Source: Nymphaea colorata (taxonomy: Eukaryota; Streptophyta; Magnoliopsida; Nymphaeales; Nymphaeaceae). Taken from it: DNA of 64,000 nt. The stretch is taken from assembly GCF_008831285.2 (NCBI RefSeq), contig NC_045148.1, positions 8,437,001 to 8,501,000 of the forward strand, in the 5' to 3' direction. The translations under genes and the position numbers were made by a program. How positions within the stretch are numbered: the stretch's first letter is position 1; the number at the start of each line of letters is the position of its first letter. Under the pieces are notes generated by a model. That model worked only from the letters and a program-made list of their open reading frames with translations, was not told the DNA's origin and did no database searches. Positions 12,301 to 24,229 of this stretch are shown here, piece by piece.

Positions 12301-12536
12301 GCTCGCTAGTAATTAAAGATCCTGCTGTGTCTATGAGTTGGTTTAATCTTGTATAATTTAATTTTGTTTATAGGTGCAAGCTCTTTCATGACTTGTGAAC
12401 AATATTTCTTGTCGAGATTCTTGCAATTTACAGGCATAGCCAGTTTCAGTCTTTTATGTTTTAGATGTAGTTAATAATCAGATTCACCTTCTTCTTTATA
12501 TGCAGGTCTGGTACCAAACGCAATAGAGTTGGTTAA
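360..12536 (+). CDS. JmjC histone H3K9 demethylase, JMJ25/IBM1-like (3' part)
   Basis: Coding exons read by eye: 360-683, 1831-2412, 2503-2575, 2664-2749, 10522-10641, 10747-10817 and 12506-12536. All have GT-AG borders and sum to 1287 nt, exactly 429 codons including the TAA stop. The 5' half (WRC/RING part in this family) lies left of the window. The first exon has family-typical text (NVHQYFGGY, GLLNLVAKLPEG, ELGRGDSVDKLH); the JmjC core continues with LWDVFRREDVPRL, IPAGCPHQVRNLK and VSPESMHHC. Predicted Fe(II) ligands are His at 663-665, Glu at 669-671 (HxE, where homologues I recall have HxD) and the distal His at 2729-2731. The family is nuclear, uses 2-oxoglutarate and removes H3K9 methylation; IBM1 keeps heterochromatic marks off genes. 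The region between the Fe-ligand exon and the FRREDVP block is a long acidic, Ser-rich insert. The 2750-10521 intron is 7.8 kb and full of transposons. No disabling change was seen. Confidence 0.9.
3233..4546 (-). pseudogene. copia reverse transcriptase and truncated RNase H
   Basis: A 437-codon frame, in phase with the upstream gag-pol frame. It shows [37 protein letters not shown], the catalytic YVDD box, IYGLKQSPRAWF, and the RNase H start (YSDADYAGSVEDRKST). The Trp codon after GGNLIS has become TGA at 3235-3233. The expected RSKKQGVVSRSSAES follows in the same frame to about 3187, then homology ends. RNase H is incomplete. Confidence 0.87.
4601..6739 (-). pseudogene. copia gag (C-terminal part), protease and integrase frame
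   Basis: A 712-codon open frame. It has a CCHC zinc knuckle (CTYCGKIGHLEDRCW), an Arg/Gly-rich stretch before it, the aspartic protease motif (IIDSGASSHF), the integrase HHCC zinc region (HLRLGHPS...CEACQLGKH) and the integrase core (VDVWGPS, TDNALEF, QQNGVVERKHRQ). It ends at a TAG (4603-4601), after which the same frame continues into reverse transcriptase, so a nonsense mutation splits one polyprotein. Upstream (about 6740-7040) the gag N-terminus can be traced in other frames (LDGSNYEIWSRVFM) with stops, so gag is broken. Confidence 0.85.
7940..7951 (-). other. Primer-binding site (initiator tRNA-Met type)
   Basis: The minus strand reads TGGTATCAGAGC, the usual plant LTR-retrotransposon site complementary to the 3' end of initiator tRNA-Met. 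It directly abuts the LTR and fixes the element's orientation. Confidence 0.85.
7952..8180 (-). repeat. 5' LTR of the copia element
   Basis: On the minus strand it begins TGTTGAAATAAG and ends GGCTGCAACA, giving the TGTTG...CAACA terminal inverted repeat typical of copia LTRs. The primer-binding site follows immediately. No partner LTR was found, so an age from LTR divergence cannot be obtained. Confidence 0.8.
8297..9034. mobile_element. Non-autonomous Mutator-like element with 9-bp TSD
   Basis: The 738-bp segment is flanked by perfect GATAATGTC direct repeats at 8288-8296 and 9035-9043. Its ends are imperfectly inverted (TATGTCACATGGATGCG against TACGTCACACAGACTCGC). A 9-bp TSD with TIRs fits the Mutator superfamily. 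Subterminal parts are rich in GATACGGGT/CGACACGGGT motifs. Inside are a ~57-bp tandem duplication (about 8444-8500 and 8527-8585) and a strongly GC-rich block with short tandem repeats (8680-8810). No transposase is present. Confidence 0.75.
8680..8810. repeat. GC-rich minisatellite inside the Mutator-like element
   Basis: A roughly 27-bp unit containing CGCCGTGGATCGCCGGACG is repeated about four times, in sharp contrast to AT-rich surroundings. Open frames on both strands here (8551-8919 and 8659-8841) follow from the repeat and look non-genic. Confidence 0.7.
9335..9690 (+). repeat. Pair of SINE-like direct repeats
   Basis: Two diverged copies (about 9405-9510 and 9560-9690) share GTTGGAGAAGGT, the 20-mer CCTGGGGTGCTTGCATTTCT, and TCTGGTGGAG, and each ends in an A-rich tail. 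In front of the first copy, GGGGGTTCAAGTTA resembles a pol III B box. A tRNA-derived SINE pair is the best guess; unclassified direct repeats are the alternative. Confidence 0.4.
11028..11075 (+). repeat. Poly-G tract followed by GA microsatellite
   Basis: About 22 consecutive G residues run into GAGAGGGGGAGA and (GA)n in a JmjC intron. It is prone to length variation and sequencing error. Confidence 0.9.
11566..12407 (+). repeat. ~360-bp tandem duplication in the last JmjC intron
   Basis: Copy A (11566-11925) and copy B (11926-12407) are almost identical at a 360-bp offset, including whole 60-base blocks. Copy B is longer because it carries a 143-bp insertion (12165-12307). Neither copy overlaps an exon; the last coding exon begins at 12506. 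Confidence 0.9.
12165..12307. other. 143-bp insertion of foreign composition
   Basis: Comparison with the tandem copy (break near 11805) gives clean boundaries. The insert is near 50% GC in an AT-rich intron and has no visible TIR, poly(A) tail or TSD. Filler DNA, possibly organellar, is one explanation; I cannot identify the donor. Confidence 0.6.
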
Positions 12537-15500
12537 ACAAAGACCGTGTTGCAGAACACCTGCTTCACTCCAAGAGGAGTGTATTTCAAGTAACATCTTG
12601 CCAAAGCTTATTTCAAGTTGATTCATTCAGTGGAAAAGTTTTGTTTTCTCTCTTCCGCATTCTTTTTGTCTAGCAGGCAAAATTTTGCATGGTGTACATC
12701 CTGGAGCAGAGATTGGGCTCTTATCATATTGTAATGTACATAGACAAGGTAGATTAATTATCAATGCCCAAAAGTTATTGAGAAATGAAGAGTGAGTAGC
12801 CTGAACAGGATAGAAGAGGGAGGCGGCAATGAATCTGATGAAATCACCAGAAAACGCAGAATCCTGGTTCAGAAAAATGAATCTAATATCAGGCATGCTT
12901 TTCATTGAAGTGAAAGAAAAGTCTGGTTCTTGTAATGTGCAAAATCCAAATTTGGCTTCAACCTTTTATTTCCATTCGATCATTAAAATGAAGCAAACAG
13001 AATATAAAGTAACAAATATGAAATGCTCCTCATGTAAAATATCATTAGACATAAAGAAATGCTAAATGTAGCTGAACAAACTAGCGGCGAGATCCGATTG
13101 CCCTGCGCGGGAAGATTTGTTGGTTTTCTTTAACCCTGTCCTACTTCTCTTTATTTGATATTTTTTGCACGGGAATTCCCAATAGTATCTTTGCAAGGAA
13201 AATCATTACTCAACAATTCGGTCACGTGAAAACAGGGTGAAATCAGGGGCTGAAGTTTCATCAAGTCTGCATTTAACTACGTATTTGGTTTTTCCTTCCA
13301 ATACTGCTCATCTTCCGGTGGTTGACCCAGCCTGCTGACTGTGTACTATTGCTTCGGCACTCAAGTGCAGATTGTTCACTATAGTAGCCGGGGCATCTTT
13401 TGTTGAGGAACGGATAAGTCGGATAACAAGATAATCTCTCTCTCTCTCCCTCCCTGTCTCTCTCTCTCTCTCTCTCTGTGGTACGTTTGTACGAATCAAG
13501 AAAACAGGTCTGTCAGAATGCTTCCTGTAAATATTGAGATTGTGAAGGGCACTCATTATTGATAAATGGAATGACTTCATGTTTTTCTTAGTGTAACTAG
13601 ATAATAATGTAATTTTTTTTCTCCCCTAGCTAGTTTATGGTGTTAACTGTTACAATATCAAATACTTTAGTTGGAAAATTCCATTGTTCATGGGGCATCA
13701 TGAAGTGTACGAGTTCCTGGTTGTCCATTGGTTGTAAAGTGGTATACAAGTGATTGGGTTCGAGCCGAGCCAGTCATGGTCTTGGTTAGCGTAATGAGTT
13801 TATATGCCCTCGTCTGGTTGTCAACTAAAACATCGATCAATTATTCATTGCATGTCAATGTTTTGGCTGATTGGTTGTTAAAGCATGCTGCATTCTGGAT
13901 CAGTATTGTCTTGCTTGTGGCTAACATGAACAGGATGTCAAAGCCAGTGTTGTTAAACACGGTGCGCTCCGAGTCAAGCTCCAAGCGCCTCGACAAGTTG
14001 AGTTGCAGTGCAAATCGCCTCGCGCGTGCACTTCAGACACTTTGTACATTTTGGACTTGTTAAGAAAACCCGTTTTCTATTTTCAACTATTTTTTCCTTT
14101 ATTGGGTTCTTCGCGCTGTCAAAATAAAGGGGCTTCGATATGAAACCCTTTTGTCGATCCAAAACGCCCATCTTAGCGTCTTGCTGAGCCTTGAGGCCTA
14201 ACCGAACTGATTGTGTTTTGAACAGTTTTGCGCCTTGTGTTTCGGGCGACTTGCTGCTGCAGATGTCGGTGCTATGCGGCCGGTTCTTGCCAGAGGTGGC
14301 CGCTGCAACAACCGGAGTGCACCAACATTGAAAAAATGAAACGGGAAAAAGTGCGTGTGTGTATATATTTAAATGGTTTAAGTAAATAAATAAATAAAAT
14401 ACTATCTTACCTTAGCTGTTGGGTGCCTCACCGACATCGTGTCTCCCGGGGCCATGACAGCTTTCGTCGGAGAAGGAACCAGAGGGACAGAGAGTTGAGA
14501 GAGAAGATTCAAAAAATTGAGTGATGGAAACAATGTTATGATAAAAATATGCTAATGCTGCCTCATTTTCTTAGAAGATAATTGCAAAAAGAGGTTTATG
14601 ACTACTTAGACATTCCAAGTTTTTTATTGTGTTACCAAATCCCTTTGCAGTTCCAAATTTTGATGGGGACTTCACTTCACTTCGTGTCGTTTCACCTTGC
14701 CTCACAGGCTTCGCGTTTCGCTTCGTTTCATTGCATTTAACACTGATCACAGCAAGTCGTGATACACTTGGAAACTATGATTCATCAACTTGAAATTCCA
14801 CTTACTTGCTGAGCACCTTGAAATGATACAAGGTCCCATCAAGTCCGAGCTTTTTGACCCATTAACGCGATCTCTTGTTCAGTTCACTAGGTCCAGTACT
14901 GCTTTTAACAAATTCACATAGGTTAACCGCAGATTTTTTCCTTCTACAAAAGAACAACTAATTGGAGATTCTATCTTTGGTCCTTCTTCCAGTTCTTCAA
15001 AAGGATTCAAGTTCTTTGAATAATAACGTCAAAAACAACGTGCTGCGCACATTGGTAGCATGCCTAGGTGCACAATTGACGAGTTGCAGAACTGCATGCA
15101 TTTACGGCAAGGATGCAATCAAATTGCCCTCAAAATCAAAGTACCGAAATAGGCGATATAGTCATCTTTATAGCCATTTCTTGCACTTCAGATCATTATC
15201 TAACAGCACAGAAGGACCATTTTTTGAACTTTGGACAATAAAGCCAGTATGCCATGAATAAGTAAGAAGTAAGGCGATTCCTTTGTTTATGGCAGATATC
15301 TATGTATCCGGGACTAAATGGGCATGGGGTGAAATCCAGAAATCAAGGGGAGACCGCGCCCAGGTTGTAGAGGAGTAACCCAGGTAAGCACGGCTAACTA
15401 ACTGAACATTAGTGCACAAGGATGACACAGTGATGTTACTAAGAGAGTATGCACATAGGGTTTGCTAATTCTTTAGTAAGTTTATTGGTCAAACCTGGTA

Positions 15501-15845
15501 CAGTGGCACAAAGTTGTCAACTCGAACGAGAGGCTGCGAGAACAGATCATACTAATTGGGTTTTCTTAAATAGCTTCTTTATGAGTTCCAGGGTTCGAAC
15601 AACCTCATAAAGTTATGATCTAAGTTAGAAACAAGAGAGAAAAGATAATAACTGAATTTGCTGCCACTGGAGAACCAGAAACAAAAATTATCATCGTGTG
15701 AGGAAATCAGTTGCCACTCTGTTCACAGATGACCTAATGCATTCAAGCTATTCAAAGATTACCTTCTTAATGTGATCATACATGGGGTGTATGGCCCATT
15801 ATATAACCCTAAACAAAGGAGTAACACATTTAAATTTTTATGAAT
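12537..15845. other. Spacer between the JmjC and ENT genes
   Basis: Presumed 3' flanks of the convergent JmjC (+) and ENT (-) genes. It holds a CT-rich microsatellite (about 13435-13480) and a hAT-like element (13945-14745). I see no supportable coding sequence. Small open frames at 12829-13065, 13308-13580, 13728-14063 and 14962-15261 lack recognisable domains. Confidence 0.6.
13945..14745. mobile_element. hAT-like non-autonomous element
   Basis: The segment begins CAGTGTTGTTAAACACGG and ends ATTTAACACTG, giving CAGTGTT inverted termini. Flanking octamers GTCAAAGC and ATCACAGC agree at 6 of 8 positions, fitting a decayed 8-bp hAT TSD. Subterminal regions are rich in CTTCGCTTCG/GCGCCTCG-type short repeats. 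No transposase remains. Confidence 0.5.
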
Positions 15846-18800
15846 TCACCAACCCTTGCCTATCAGCCACAGCCAATCAAGTACAACACCGGAAAAGATG
15901 CCAGACAAAAGCCAGCAGCATAACACGTTCCCAAGTGCATTCTGTTCAGGTCCCTGCAACACAAAACTTATTTATTCAGTACAGGTTTCAGTGTCTGACA
16001 CCATCTGACCAAAATTTCACTACGTTCCAGTATAATCTGACCAAAGCTTTTCAGGCAGAGAGCCTGCAGCTCAACATCACAAATCACAAATGGGAAAATA
16101 AGCACATAATAGTAAAACCTGGCTCTGGTTGTGCCATCTTGGTAATTAATCACCAGTGCAAATAAACCAACCTTGTAACCTTTCGGTGCCACTGTAAGAA
16201 CGCAGACTGTCAGATGCCCATTGGTGAAACCCAAGATTGATGTCAGCATGATCATCCAGCCTTGGCTTCCGTACTTGGCTGTGAAGTAGAAGGCGGGAAT
16301 CATGAGGAACCGTGACAAGCATGCCAATGTCAGGATGGGCCTTGAACTTATCTTCAATATTTTGATCAAGGGCGTGTACCGTCCAATGAGATCCAGCACG
16401 TTGTAAGCTGCTACCAAAACAAGTGCATACCTGCAGGGGTGAATTGACAATTAGCAATGTCTATTTCCATATAAAGAACAAGTATCTAACACGTATTTTT
16501 TTCTGCTCATCAAATAGGCCTGAAAAGATGCTTAAGACATGGGAAGAAGGTACAGAATTAGGTTTTAAATTTTTAATTGGTTTATAATTTAGAACTAGGG
16601 TCTCAATAAATTTGGAGAAGTAGCATGAACATTCTCATTTCTCAGTCTGTTGACTCTGTTCCTTAGCAAGTCGGGGATGGAAGGAACTTTAGTACTAAGA
16701 AATTGTAGACACGCTATTCTGATTCAGTGTCGGTAATGCTTGTGACAATTGCAATACATATATCATCTGAAAAATAAGAAAGTCAGTGCACATGAAAAGA
16801 TCGCTTTTAGTGACTATGTCAATTGTCTGGTACAGAGCTATCTAATAATCTGCATGACATATTTTGAAGGCAAATTAGAATCTTCGCTGTTTGTTTGCTT
16901 GATGAACAGCACCATCATCAGCATCAATTATGTGCATTCTAATGTGCTGCACCACATCGGTATGCTGGATGACCCTGGCCAACAAAACTAGGCATTTCCT
17001 TGGCACATGCATTGACAAGTCTTGAATCTTAATTTCCATGACATGTTATCAGCAGATGAAAGATGAAAATCTTTCACAAGTGATTTCTCCACATTGATGA
17101 AATTTATTTGACAGAAACAAAGTGGAATTACATAGTTCCAGAACAGTTTTCATCAACAAATGCCATATAATGCTCAAGAATTACAAGGAAATAGACATAG
17201 CAGAAGCACCAAATAATATATCCTAGTCTAACTTGAAAGGAAAAAGCAAACATAATACATACCAATTTCCCAGGCTGTGTGAACCTGTATCTTCAACCAG
17301 AAAACCAGGGAATATTGACAATGTCAACACATATATGAAATACAGGTCAAGACAATAGTCTATGTTCTGCCGAAACAGCTCCTTAACGCTCAATCGTTCT
17401 AACTCCTTTGGATCTTCTATTTCCTGTAAATATCAAAGATTCTTCCCTTGGAATCACCACTACATGGATATAAAGAAAATTCTACAGGAACGACTGTGGG
17501 TTTTACCATCTGATTAAGTTCCAACTGAACACCCCCAGCAGCAAGGTCCGCTGAGACAGTCTTTGACCCCTCTAAAGCTGCCTTTGAGCGGTAGTACTTC
17601 ACGATTTCAAGCTTAGGGAAGACAAATGCGTAGAGAAGAACACATACCAGCTCAAGCGTGGAACAAATTGAGAAAAAGAGAACTGGGGAAACAATTAGGT
17701 AGAGTTAAATCCATGGAAGAATTTCTTTGGATGTTATAGTAAATATATAAAATGTTGACATAATCAAATAAAGTTACCAAACATTTTGGAGACCAAATAG
17801 CACCATAAAGGAAAAAAATCTATCCTAGTTAGTTCAATTTTATCCATAAAAGACCTGCGCTTCCAGGCTTATTGAGCACCTTGCTAAACAGTCTATAGTT
17901 AAACCATGTTTGATTTCTTGACATGATCATTCCATGACTTGCTCTGTCAGTCAGCAAAAATGTTACAAGGTGCAAAGGGAGAAAATGGGTGCTAGACCAC
18001 CAACCATTTGTCTAGGCACTAGCAAAATGAGAAGCATGGTCTTGTCCACAATTACTGTAAGAAATTCCTCGGATACAAATGTTACCAAATTTGCATGTTA
18101 GATCCTATCGAAGACTTCGAGGAATTTCCCATTGTACTTGATGATAATGTTTCTTTACACAATCAGCTTGAATAACATCACTCACTTGCTCCTTTGCGCA
18201 GGCCACCTTTAGAATCTTCAAAGGCTGCTCTAGTAATAAATCTCAGAGCAGATGAGAAAGCCCCAGATGCAGCAAGACCAGCCATAAAAGACTACATTTT
18301 TTGTTAAGGAGAAATGTTAGAGTTGATTAAAAGTGAACTAGATGAGCAGATTTAATTATTTCGTTCACCTGTACGAATTCAGGACACATCAGAGACAAGT
18401 CACCTAGCATTCCTCCCTGGACATGAGCGTCTGCAATTCCAAATGCTGCACTGATAGCACAAAGGCCGATAAAGGGACCTACACCTCCCCTTCCAGAACT
18501 TGCCAAATCCAACTAAGGAAGATGGAAATGTCAGTGTCTGTAATATTAAGCAGACTCATGCAATGTAACCGTAAAAGAGTGACCAAAGTTGCCAAAAGCA
18601 ACGTTAATAAACAATTGTAACTCATGTAATCTTCTCAATCAGAATATCTGTTACAAGGAAACTAAAATCTAACACCGTAAGGAGAAAACTTACTGCTACA
18701 ACGAGCAGACTGCTGACGAAGAAAAGCAGATATCCAGACAAATTTCTGCGCCTGGTATTCAACTTTGCTTCATAACGCGTCAAAATGGCAATAGTTCCAA

Positions 18801-19193
18801 GAGCAAATGGTTGATAGACTAGGGTGAGAATTCTTGAAGGATGATAATTCTGCAAGTAAGCAGCATCAAATAAATGATTGCCATAGGCATCCCACCCAAA
18901 AAAATACCATCAGAATTATTCAGGACGACGAGTAAGGAACCTGGATGGAAACTTACAGGAAACAGGTATCCATAATAGTCCACAATGGTTAGCATGCTAT
19001 TCCATGAAATCAGAGACCCGTTCCCAAGGAACCAACACACCACAATTGCTGCAAATTTTCCCTGAAAGAAATGTTTTCCACTCAAATAATTCAAAAAAAC
19101 TACCCAACTGAGTTTGGTGAAAGAAACCAACATATTGAAAAAGTCACATACCTTAGCACCAACAGCAGCATCATTCCCGCTGTTGGTCGTCAT
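15846..19193 (-). CDS. Equilibrative nucleoside transporter (ENT/SLC29 family)
   Basis: Nine coding exons on the minus strand, by eye: 19193-19152, 19061-18957, 18849-18694, 18512-18369, 18291-18186, 17682-17507, 17423-17263, 16430-16172 and 15953-15846. All junctions are GT-AG and the total is 1257 nt, i.e. 418 aa plus TGA, a normal plant ENT length. Family text is continuous: VVCWFLGNGSLISWNSMLT, HPSRILTLVYQPFALGT, GIADAHVQGGMLGDLSLMCPEF, LPKLEIVKYYRSKAA-like, GSKTVSADLAAGG, LTLSIFPGFL, YNVLDLIGRYTPLI, FYFTAKYGSQGWMIMLTS and GPEQNALGN. These hydrophobic blocks correspond to the usual 11-TM fold. The family moves nucleosides/nucleobases across the plasma membrane or tonoplast. The start chosen is the Met of MTTNSGNDAAV; an upstream exon could extend the N-terminus. 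ENT1/3/8-type cannot be resolved by eye. Confidence 0.92.
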
Positions 19194-21611
19194 ATTTGCT
19201 CTCTGTTTCTGCTTCTGCAAGGAGACAAGAATGAATACAAGAATAGCGAAATGGACTATTAAGAATCTCCGGAGATTACATTTGGAAAGATTAAGGCCAT
19301 TAGTCTCGAATAATAGCAATTTCGTTTCTAGGAAATGTAAAAAACCTTTTGACTCGTACAGCTGTATTCAATTTCTTGCTCATAAAATTGGATTTCACTT
19401 GGCTGTATGGTTGCGGAATTTTTACTCGTTATATTTATGCCTTCAATGCTCGTTGAGCAAGAATTTGCAGAGGTCAGAACGTGCATTTAATTGAGTTAAA
19501 TATAGTGGTATTTGAGTTAAATATAGTAATTAATAAGAGTCCACTCCTTCATTTGCCACAAAGCCATTACACCTGTCGTGTGATGAGATACAAATTTAAA
19601 CTACAAGTTCTATAAAAAAATACAAACGACACCCGGATATCAGACTCTGATTCATGTCCAATCTGACTAGCACTTAAATCCAAATTCTCTTACCAGATCC
19701 AACCAAACGTTGTGAAATTCGGGACATAATCAGGTGCACTCAATCCATTTACTTCCCTACGCAGAACCGGACTTCATGTCTTATGTAATGCAATCAAACA
19801 TCAACGTACCAAAGATACCCGTTGGGCAGGTTGAAGAAACCCAGATCCGGTTAAAATGGTCCAACTCGATCCAGCTACACAGTACACCGACCAAACTTAG
19901 TCCAGATCTCGGTCCATATCCAACTGAGTTGCGCTACATCAGCCAAAGGGTTTTCCAGACACCATCAAGTGAAGAAAGAGACGGGCATTTAAACCATAAT
20001 TTATAACCGGTTATTATTTCCACACCTTTAGAAATTTCACAGTTTCATTTCTGTGATTATATGACATATGGCATGATATAACTCAGCTTAAAGTCACAAA
20101 CTTTCCCAAGAAAATTAAGAAAACGCAAATAATAAGAACAGGAACAAAATGTGAAGAAGAATGGAACAGGCGCACTCAACCGGTCGGGTTTGGAGTGGAT
20201 ATTTTGTTGAGTTCAAATCTAATCAGTTAAATTTCTTAAAGCAATTAAAAGGCGGATTGTTTATCGGAATCAGATTTCGTGGACAACTTTACTCAAGGCT
20301 ACATTGTCATTGTCGTATTTATCCCCGCCGGTACACCCATCCGAGTTTAGAAGTAGAGGTGCTTAAAATTTTTTAAATTATTTCAAATTATTTATAATAT
20401 AAAAATAGGATTTATCCTTTTTTATAGGACTATCTGAAATATTTTACCAAATAGACTTTAAGTCCAACGCTTTCACACTAAAAAAAAAGGAAAGAAAATA
20501 AGAATCTTTCTCTGACATAGGAATCGAACATAGTAAATTTGACTAATGTTGTCAAGATAAGCTGGAATCAGCAGTAACCACATCTCCCTAACTTTTTTTA
20601 AGTATTTTAAGTCTTCCGTGATTTTAAATAAATTATGAACATTTTTCATTTACTTTATAATAAAAATAATTTTTAATTAGCCGATTCGCAAGTGATTCAT
20701 GCAGATGGATTTCTTTTGATGTGTGCGGGTTTGTGTAAACGTATGAAAACATAAGAATGTCAAACGTATCATGAGAATATGACACATAAATTAAACCTAA
20801 TAAGCCCATAAAGTCAATACATTACTTTAAAAAATTTATAAATATAATTTACTGATTTGATATTCGTGAACTTTTCAGTTTCTAGATTTAAAAATTTCGA
20901 GTGAATGCATGAGTGTCAGGTTTGGAAACAACCTCTTTCAATGATTAAGAAGTAAAATCACAGAAACAAATTGAAATTAGAAAGTACACGTTCGTGTATG
21001 TCGTCGTTTTGAAACTTTCAACACGCATTTTCTGATCCCCATTAACAAGCGTTTACTTGCACGGAATTTCAGCCCAAGACTTCATGCCGATTAGTGAAGA
21101 TCAGACGAAAAGATTTCAAGAGAAAGAAACCACAAAAAAGAAAAGAGAAAACAAACTGTCATTGCTTAGGTGTTGGAAAATCCGGTCATAATTACGAAAT
21201 ATTGCAGTTGCAGAAAGAATCTCGAACTCCGTAGCTTATTATTTTCAAATGGTATTTTCTCAACCGCCGTTCGTTACATAGACCTAAAGGATTCACGTGG
21301 ATCCCCCCCAAAAAGAAAGAGCGAAGAACAGGGGACTTCTAAACAAACAAGGCGTTAGAAATTTTTTCCACCATGAGTTGTACAAAACAAGGAAATGAAG
21401 ACGTCACGGAGTAGGAAACTCAAGGAAGCATTCAAAGAAAACAAAGCAAAAGCAAAATGAAAGATAAGGAAAGCCATTACAATAAATAGCCTTTTGAAAA
21501 GGAAAAATCGTATCGATCCGTTTTCCTTTCTGTCACTTTCCTATCAAACAACGGAAAACGAAAAAAAAAGAGACGAAGCGGCCTGGAGGAAAACCATAAA
21601 GCGGAGATCAC

Positions 21612-21746
21612 CTGAGAATCCAAAGCCCGAAGCCTTTGCCCCTCTTCTCTTTCTCCCAAGAAGCTTGATCCGGCCACTAGCCGGGGCGGATGGGTCGTTC
21701 TCGCCTTCGTTTTCCCCTCGACGGGATTCTGGATTTCAATGTTCAC
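21612..21746 (-). other. Candidate upstream exon of the ENT gene
   Basis: An acceptor sits just upstream of the ENT start (exon from 19214, 21 nt before the ATG), implying a 5' intron. On the same strand the GC-rich block around 21.6-21.9 kb ends in a good donor (CTCAG/GTGATC at 21612/21611). If joined, an ATG at 21746 stays open for 45 codons and continues in frame through 7 codons into MTTNSG. So this is either a 5'-UTR exon or a 52-residue N-terminal extension; the former is more usual for ENTs. Not proven by sequence alone. Confidence 0.35.
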
Positions 21747-24229
21747 TCTGGAGAGATTCTTCCCTTCTCCCCTTGCTTCGCTCCCTCTCTCCCCAGTAGA
21801 GTGGAAAAGGCAAGCAAATCCGTTGCACCGATCGTAAGGAGATTCTCGCGGGAAGAAAATCCCGGAAAGTTTTTAGGCCACGTTGGATTGGAGCGGGAAA
21901 CAGAGTAAACGTATGAACGCCCTTCAGCGAACGTTTGGATATTCAAGAATCCGATTGAACGGATCGGGTTACATTGGGGCAAAATGATGATCAGGCAATC
22001 ATTCGTGGATTCAGGGCAACCATTTTTTTCTATTTAAATTTTTATTTTATGAATTTGGTTAAAAGCGTGAAGAGATGTAGCATAATTTGTTCGGGAGAAT
22101 TACAAGTAAATTTTTAATATACTGGTTTTTCATTTGAAAAACGAGTAGAATATTTAAAAAATCACTACACATAATTTTCCAGTCAAGTCTAACTTTAACA
22201 ATCTGAGTTCAACTCAACTCGATTCTTTGAACAAGTCGATTCATAAACTCGAGCTAGGCGGCTGGTTAAGCAACTGATTCAACTTTAATTGATTAGGGCA
22301 GGTTTTTTCTGTTCCACTTTTTCCTTCCTGCACTTTTTCTACTTGGCTTAGCGTATTACAGTTTCAAGAAAAAACCGGAAGCATTCCACAGAAAAATTTT
22401 TCCAGGCTCGGTTTATGTCCCACCGGAAAAGCGTGAACAGTCTTTCCGGCCATTTGGTGTAAAATGCTGGTAGTTCTGTTATATATATATATATATATAT
22501 ATATATTAAGTTCACAAATTATTTAATGAGAAAGGAAAAAAAAAATAGGCACCGTTGTCTGGTATTAATCAAAGTCGGTAAAGATTGGATTTGTTTCAAG
22601 TCATAGGAAAAAAATTTCAATTGATTCGGCGTTGAATCGACTGATGTGATTCTATCACTTTGGAGTTTTAATAGAAAAAACTTGAATATTTTTTGTGAAT
22701 AAATATTCGAAACATTGAAGCCCGCAGTTGCGATCGGGCTGCCGGAGCGCGTTGGGTAAAACAACAAAGACAGCGGGCTATTTATTTCACTGGCGCGCAA
22801 ACCAAGGCCACAATTTCCGAGCCCCGGCGAGCCGAGGGCGGCTCATTGTCGAAGCTATTTCATTAACTTTGTTTAAAGATTAGAAAACATGAATCTATTT
22901 CAATTTTTAGTTTATATTCACAAAACATGTAATAAAATGTTATTATTATTATTAATTTAACAAAACATTATTATATGTAAATTAAAAAATTAATTAAAAA
23001 CATGAGCAAAAAAAAACAAAATTTGTCGGCACAAACACCAAAGTTGAGGTCCAAACTAAGTGCAATATGGTTACAAAACACACTACTTTAATCCTTGAAA
23101 CCTGAAAGCGACCCCCAACCCCGATTGGCAAATCCATGGGCTAAAATAAATAAGAAGTTATGTAAAGCAAATTGGTTGGTAAACGTCGATTTGCTGATTA
23201 TTGCGGTAAATATGGATCTATGCAAATTTAGACTTTTTAAAAATATTTATAAGAGAAAAACTTTTTGGACATTAGACGGATTTCCTCCAAAAGAAAAAAA
23301 GGCTACGATTTGTTGATTTACTGACGCAGATTTTGGACCATTTTTTATGGTGAATCGGCCTGGTTTCCTACTTTCTATCTAAGAAATAATGGAAAAAAAC
23401 GAATTTGTACTAATTTAAATTACAAATGATGATGATAAAATTGCGTATGTTAAGGGCAATCAATAGTTAAATTAAATTTGCGAAGAAATGGGTACTTGAC
23501 AAATTCATCGTTTGTATAATTAGCCAACCCCGAGTCTTCCAGTTGGGCCTTGCATCTGAATTCTTCCGTTAAATTAAGAACAGTCATTTTAATTCACAGT
23601 AAAATGTTGCCAGTCGTTTAAAAGATATAAACCTTTAACAATAGTGCAAATCACGATTAAGGATGAATTTGTTAGCGTTAACACTTATAGTATATGGATG
23701 GAAATGTTAATTGCCCATTATAAGGTAGAAATAAACTTCAATAAAGCAATTCCCTTACATGAGATGAATCAAGGAATTAATTGCATCATAGAAAGGAAAT
23801 ATGATCCTTCTTTCGCATCAAGGTGGGGTGCTTCGGCCCCTCTTTCAGGTTGTGGGGTTCCCTCCTGCTCACCCAAATTCACAAGTGTAAAGTTCTTGTC
23901 ATGTTTGATTGCCGGAGAAGGTTATCTCCATGGCGGTTTCTGAACAGTATGGAGGACATGGGTGACTGTTTGAACAAACATATTGGGCACACTAAAAAAT
24001 GGATATAAGGTACAAGTTTTAAGTATCTTAATAAACAAGGTGGAGAAAATGATTTTAGCTCAAAGGGGACCCATTTTGATTTACATCCTGGTGCATGGTG
24101 TGTGTATATATATATATATATATATGCGATGCATGTATACAAATATGTATAAAAAAAGTCATACTGCAGCTGGGTGACACGTGCACTTGATTTCCTAGCA
24201 TACAAACTGCAGTTTGTTGTTTGTGGAAC

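Noticed and set aside
18055-18130. Inverted GAAATTCCTCG / CGAGGAATTTC pair in an ENT intron
   Set aside because: Short arms only; may be a chance hairpin or tiny MITE relic, no TSD seen.
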